Shown: piece by piece, positions 6,372 to 7,004 of the stretch
Layout: every line of letters starts with the position of its first letter
Numbering within the stretch: position 1 is the stretch's first letter
Assembly: GCA_027346035.1 (NCBI GenBank)
Contig: DAIESZ010000294.1
Location: 1-7,004, forward strand
DNA length: 7,004 nucleotides
Origin: Propionibacteriaceae bacterium
GTDB lineage: Bacteria; Actinomycetota; Actinomycetes; Propionibacteriales; Propionibacteriaceae
Reading direction: 5' to 3'
The notes under the pieces: generated by a model
Told to the model about the DNA's origin: nothing
The model's database searches: none
What the model saw: the letters and a program-made list of their open reading frames with translations, nothing else
Translations under genes and position numbers: made by a program

Positions 6372-6444
6372 GCCCTCGTAGCTCAGGGGATAGAGCAACG
6401 GTTTCCTAAACCGTGTGTCGCAGGTTCGAATCCTGCCGGGGGCA
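6372..6444 (+). tRNA. tRNA-Arg (anticodon CCT)
   Basis: The full cloverleaf can be drawn. The acceptor GCCCTCG (6372-6378) pairs with CGGGGGC (6437-6443), with one G-U pair. The D stem is GCTC/GAGC (6381-6384 with 6393-6396). The anticodon stem ACGGT/ACCGT holds the loop TTCCTAA with CCT at 6405-6407. The variable loop is GTGTC, and the T arm is GCAGG-TTCGAAT-CCTGC. The discriminator is A6444. CCA is not encoded, as usual in actinobacteria. It reads the rare arginine codon AGG. The 3' half of such tRNAs is a frequent attachment site for integrating elements. Confidence 0.97.
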
Positions 6445-6488
6445 CTTCAATTTTACAGTGATACCAAGGGTGTTCGGCGATCGACCGG

Positions 6489-6512
6489 ATTTCGTGCCAC
6501 ATTTCGTGCCAC
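6489..6512. repeat. 12 bp tandem direct repeat
   Basis: ATTTCGTGCCAC occurs twice head to tail, 45 bases after the tRNA-Arg. Short direct repeats close to a tRNA attachment site resemble arm-type binding sites of tyrosine integrases, but no integrase gene is visible here. On the minus strand it encodes WHEMWHE or VARNVARN, which may be only a by-product. Confidence 0.7.
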
Positions 6513-6645
6513 TTTGGGATCCTGGCGGCTTCCACGCCTGTGATTTGCCTCCAGTCCTGCCGGGCGCTGGAAGCACCCTCGTCGGCCTCCGAACCCACTC
6601 GCGCCTGGCGCGCCTTTCCGCTCGCCGCGGGGTTCGCGACGGTCG

Positions 6646-6666
6646 CGATGACGGACTCCGTCATCG
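6646..6666. repeat. 21 bp perfect palindrome (10 bp arms, 1-base centre)
   Basis: CGATGACGGA (6646-6655) and TCCGTCATCG (6657-6666) are exact reverse complements around C6656. The geometry suits a dimeric repressor operator or a short hairpin. No promoter or neighbouring gene clarifies its role. Confidence 0.6.
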
Positions 6667-6861
6667 GGCCGCTCCTCGACCTCGGCGTCCGCTGACCGCA
6701 CCCTCGCCTCGCGGCGGTCGTGCATGCTCGCCGATCGAGTTGCCGTCGCCGAGCTCGGAGCTCGGGACGGGCTCGGCCGGCTGCCGTGGCGAGCCATGGC
6801 CAGGTCGGGGTCAAGGGTGCACCTAGCACTGGGAACCGCGGAAACTCATTACGGGGCAGTT

Positions 6862-6882
6862 CATCCGGGCTGCGCCCGGATG
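6862..6882. repeat. GC-rich hairpin with 9 bp stem and 3-base loop
   Basis: CATCCGGGC (6862-6870) pairs perfectly with GCCCGGATG (6874-6882) around TGC. It has terminator-like or REP-like geometry, with no T tract on either side. Confidence 0.6.
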
Positions 6883-7004
6883 CTGTCGCGCCGTGGTGCA
6901 GGTCATTCTCGGGTCAGTCATGCATCTGATGATCTTGCAATCGGGTCCCGTGACGGACCGGATCAGACAACGGCCCAAGATCACGGAGGATCGAGGCGGG
7001 AGAA

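Larger units (their letters stand above)
6445..7004. other. Gene-free interval after the tRNA
   Basis: I find no defensible gene. One plus-strand frame ending at TGA 6693-6695 is hydrophobic with high third-position GC (for example FATVAMTDSVIGPLLDLGVR), but the opposite strand shares the same third positions, so coding cannot be assigned. The interval also holds a 12 bp tandem repeat, a 21 bp palindrome, a GC hairpin and spaced arms TGATCTTG/CAAGATCA (6930-6937 and 6976-6983). It may be a mobile-element flank or decayed genes. Confidence 0.5.

Noticed and set aside
6383..6829. Minus-strand frame ending PPAGFEPATHGLGNRCSIP
   Set aside because: This phrase is the antisense translation of the tRNA-Arg and is a known source of false proteins. 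The upstream part shows no family.
6930..6983. TGATCTTG / CAAGATCA arms near the right edge as insertion-sequence ends
   Set aside because: Only 8 bp with a 38-base gap, no target duplication and no transposase in view.

Overview
The window is uniformly GC-rich. Its GTG starts, -10-like hexamers of the TAGGGT/TAGGCT kind, lack of an encoded CCA on the tRNA, and protein flavour all point to a high-GC actinobacterium. A Micrococcales relative is a guess. No marker here fixes the genus.

Positions 1-3333 form a sugar-acid catabolic block. A mannitol dehydrogenase/fructuronate reductase family gene runs leftward off the window edge (1-1354, minus). Diverging from it across a 226 bp control region is a ManD-type sugar-acid dehydratase (1581-2807). 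Its stop codon overlaps the GTG start of a small gluconokinase (2804-3295). The likely logic is interconversion of a keto-acid and mannonate by the dehydrogenase, dehydration to 2-keto-3-deoxygluconate by the ManD protein, and phosphorylation of gluconate by the kinase. No transporter, regulator or KDG kinase/aldolase is visible, so the pathway is incomplete in view. A hairpin just after the kinase probably ends this transcript.

Positions 3330-4431 hold, on the minus strand, the C-terminal relic of a zinc-type alcohol dehydrogenase and an intact membrane-anchored HD-GYP phosphodiesterase with all signature residues, probably acting on cyclic di-GMP. Positions 4432-5036 contain no convincing gene but are rich in stem-loops, including a perfect 13 bp GC stem and one CRP-like palindrome.

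Positions 5037-6240 are a decay zone around one intact gene. From left to right they hold an IS3-family transposase relic (OrfA end plus OrfB start), a frameshifted and internally shortened membrane-protein pseudogene, an intact SRPBCC-fold protein whose stop overlaps the start of that pseudogene, and a C-terminal scrap resembling a MarR-type regulator on the plus strand.

A complete tRNA-Arg(CCT) lies at 6372-6444. The 560 bp after it carry no gene I can defend. They contain a 12 bp tandem repeat, a 21 bp palindrome and a GC hairpin. A tRNA followed by short direct repeats suggests a former or present integration site, but no integrase gene is visible.
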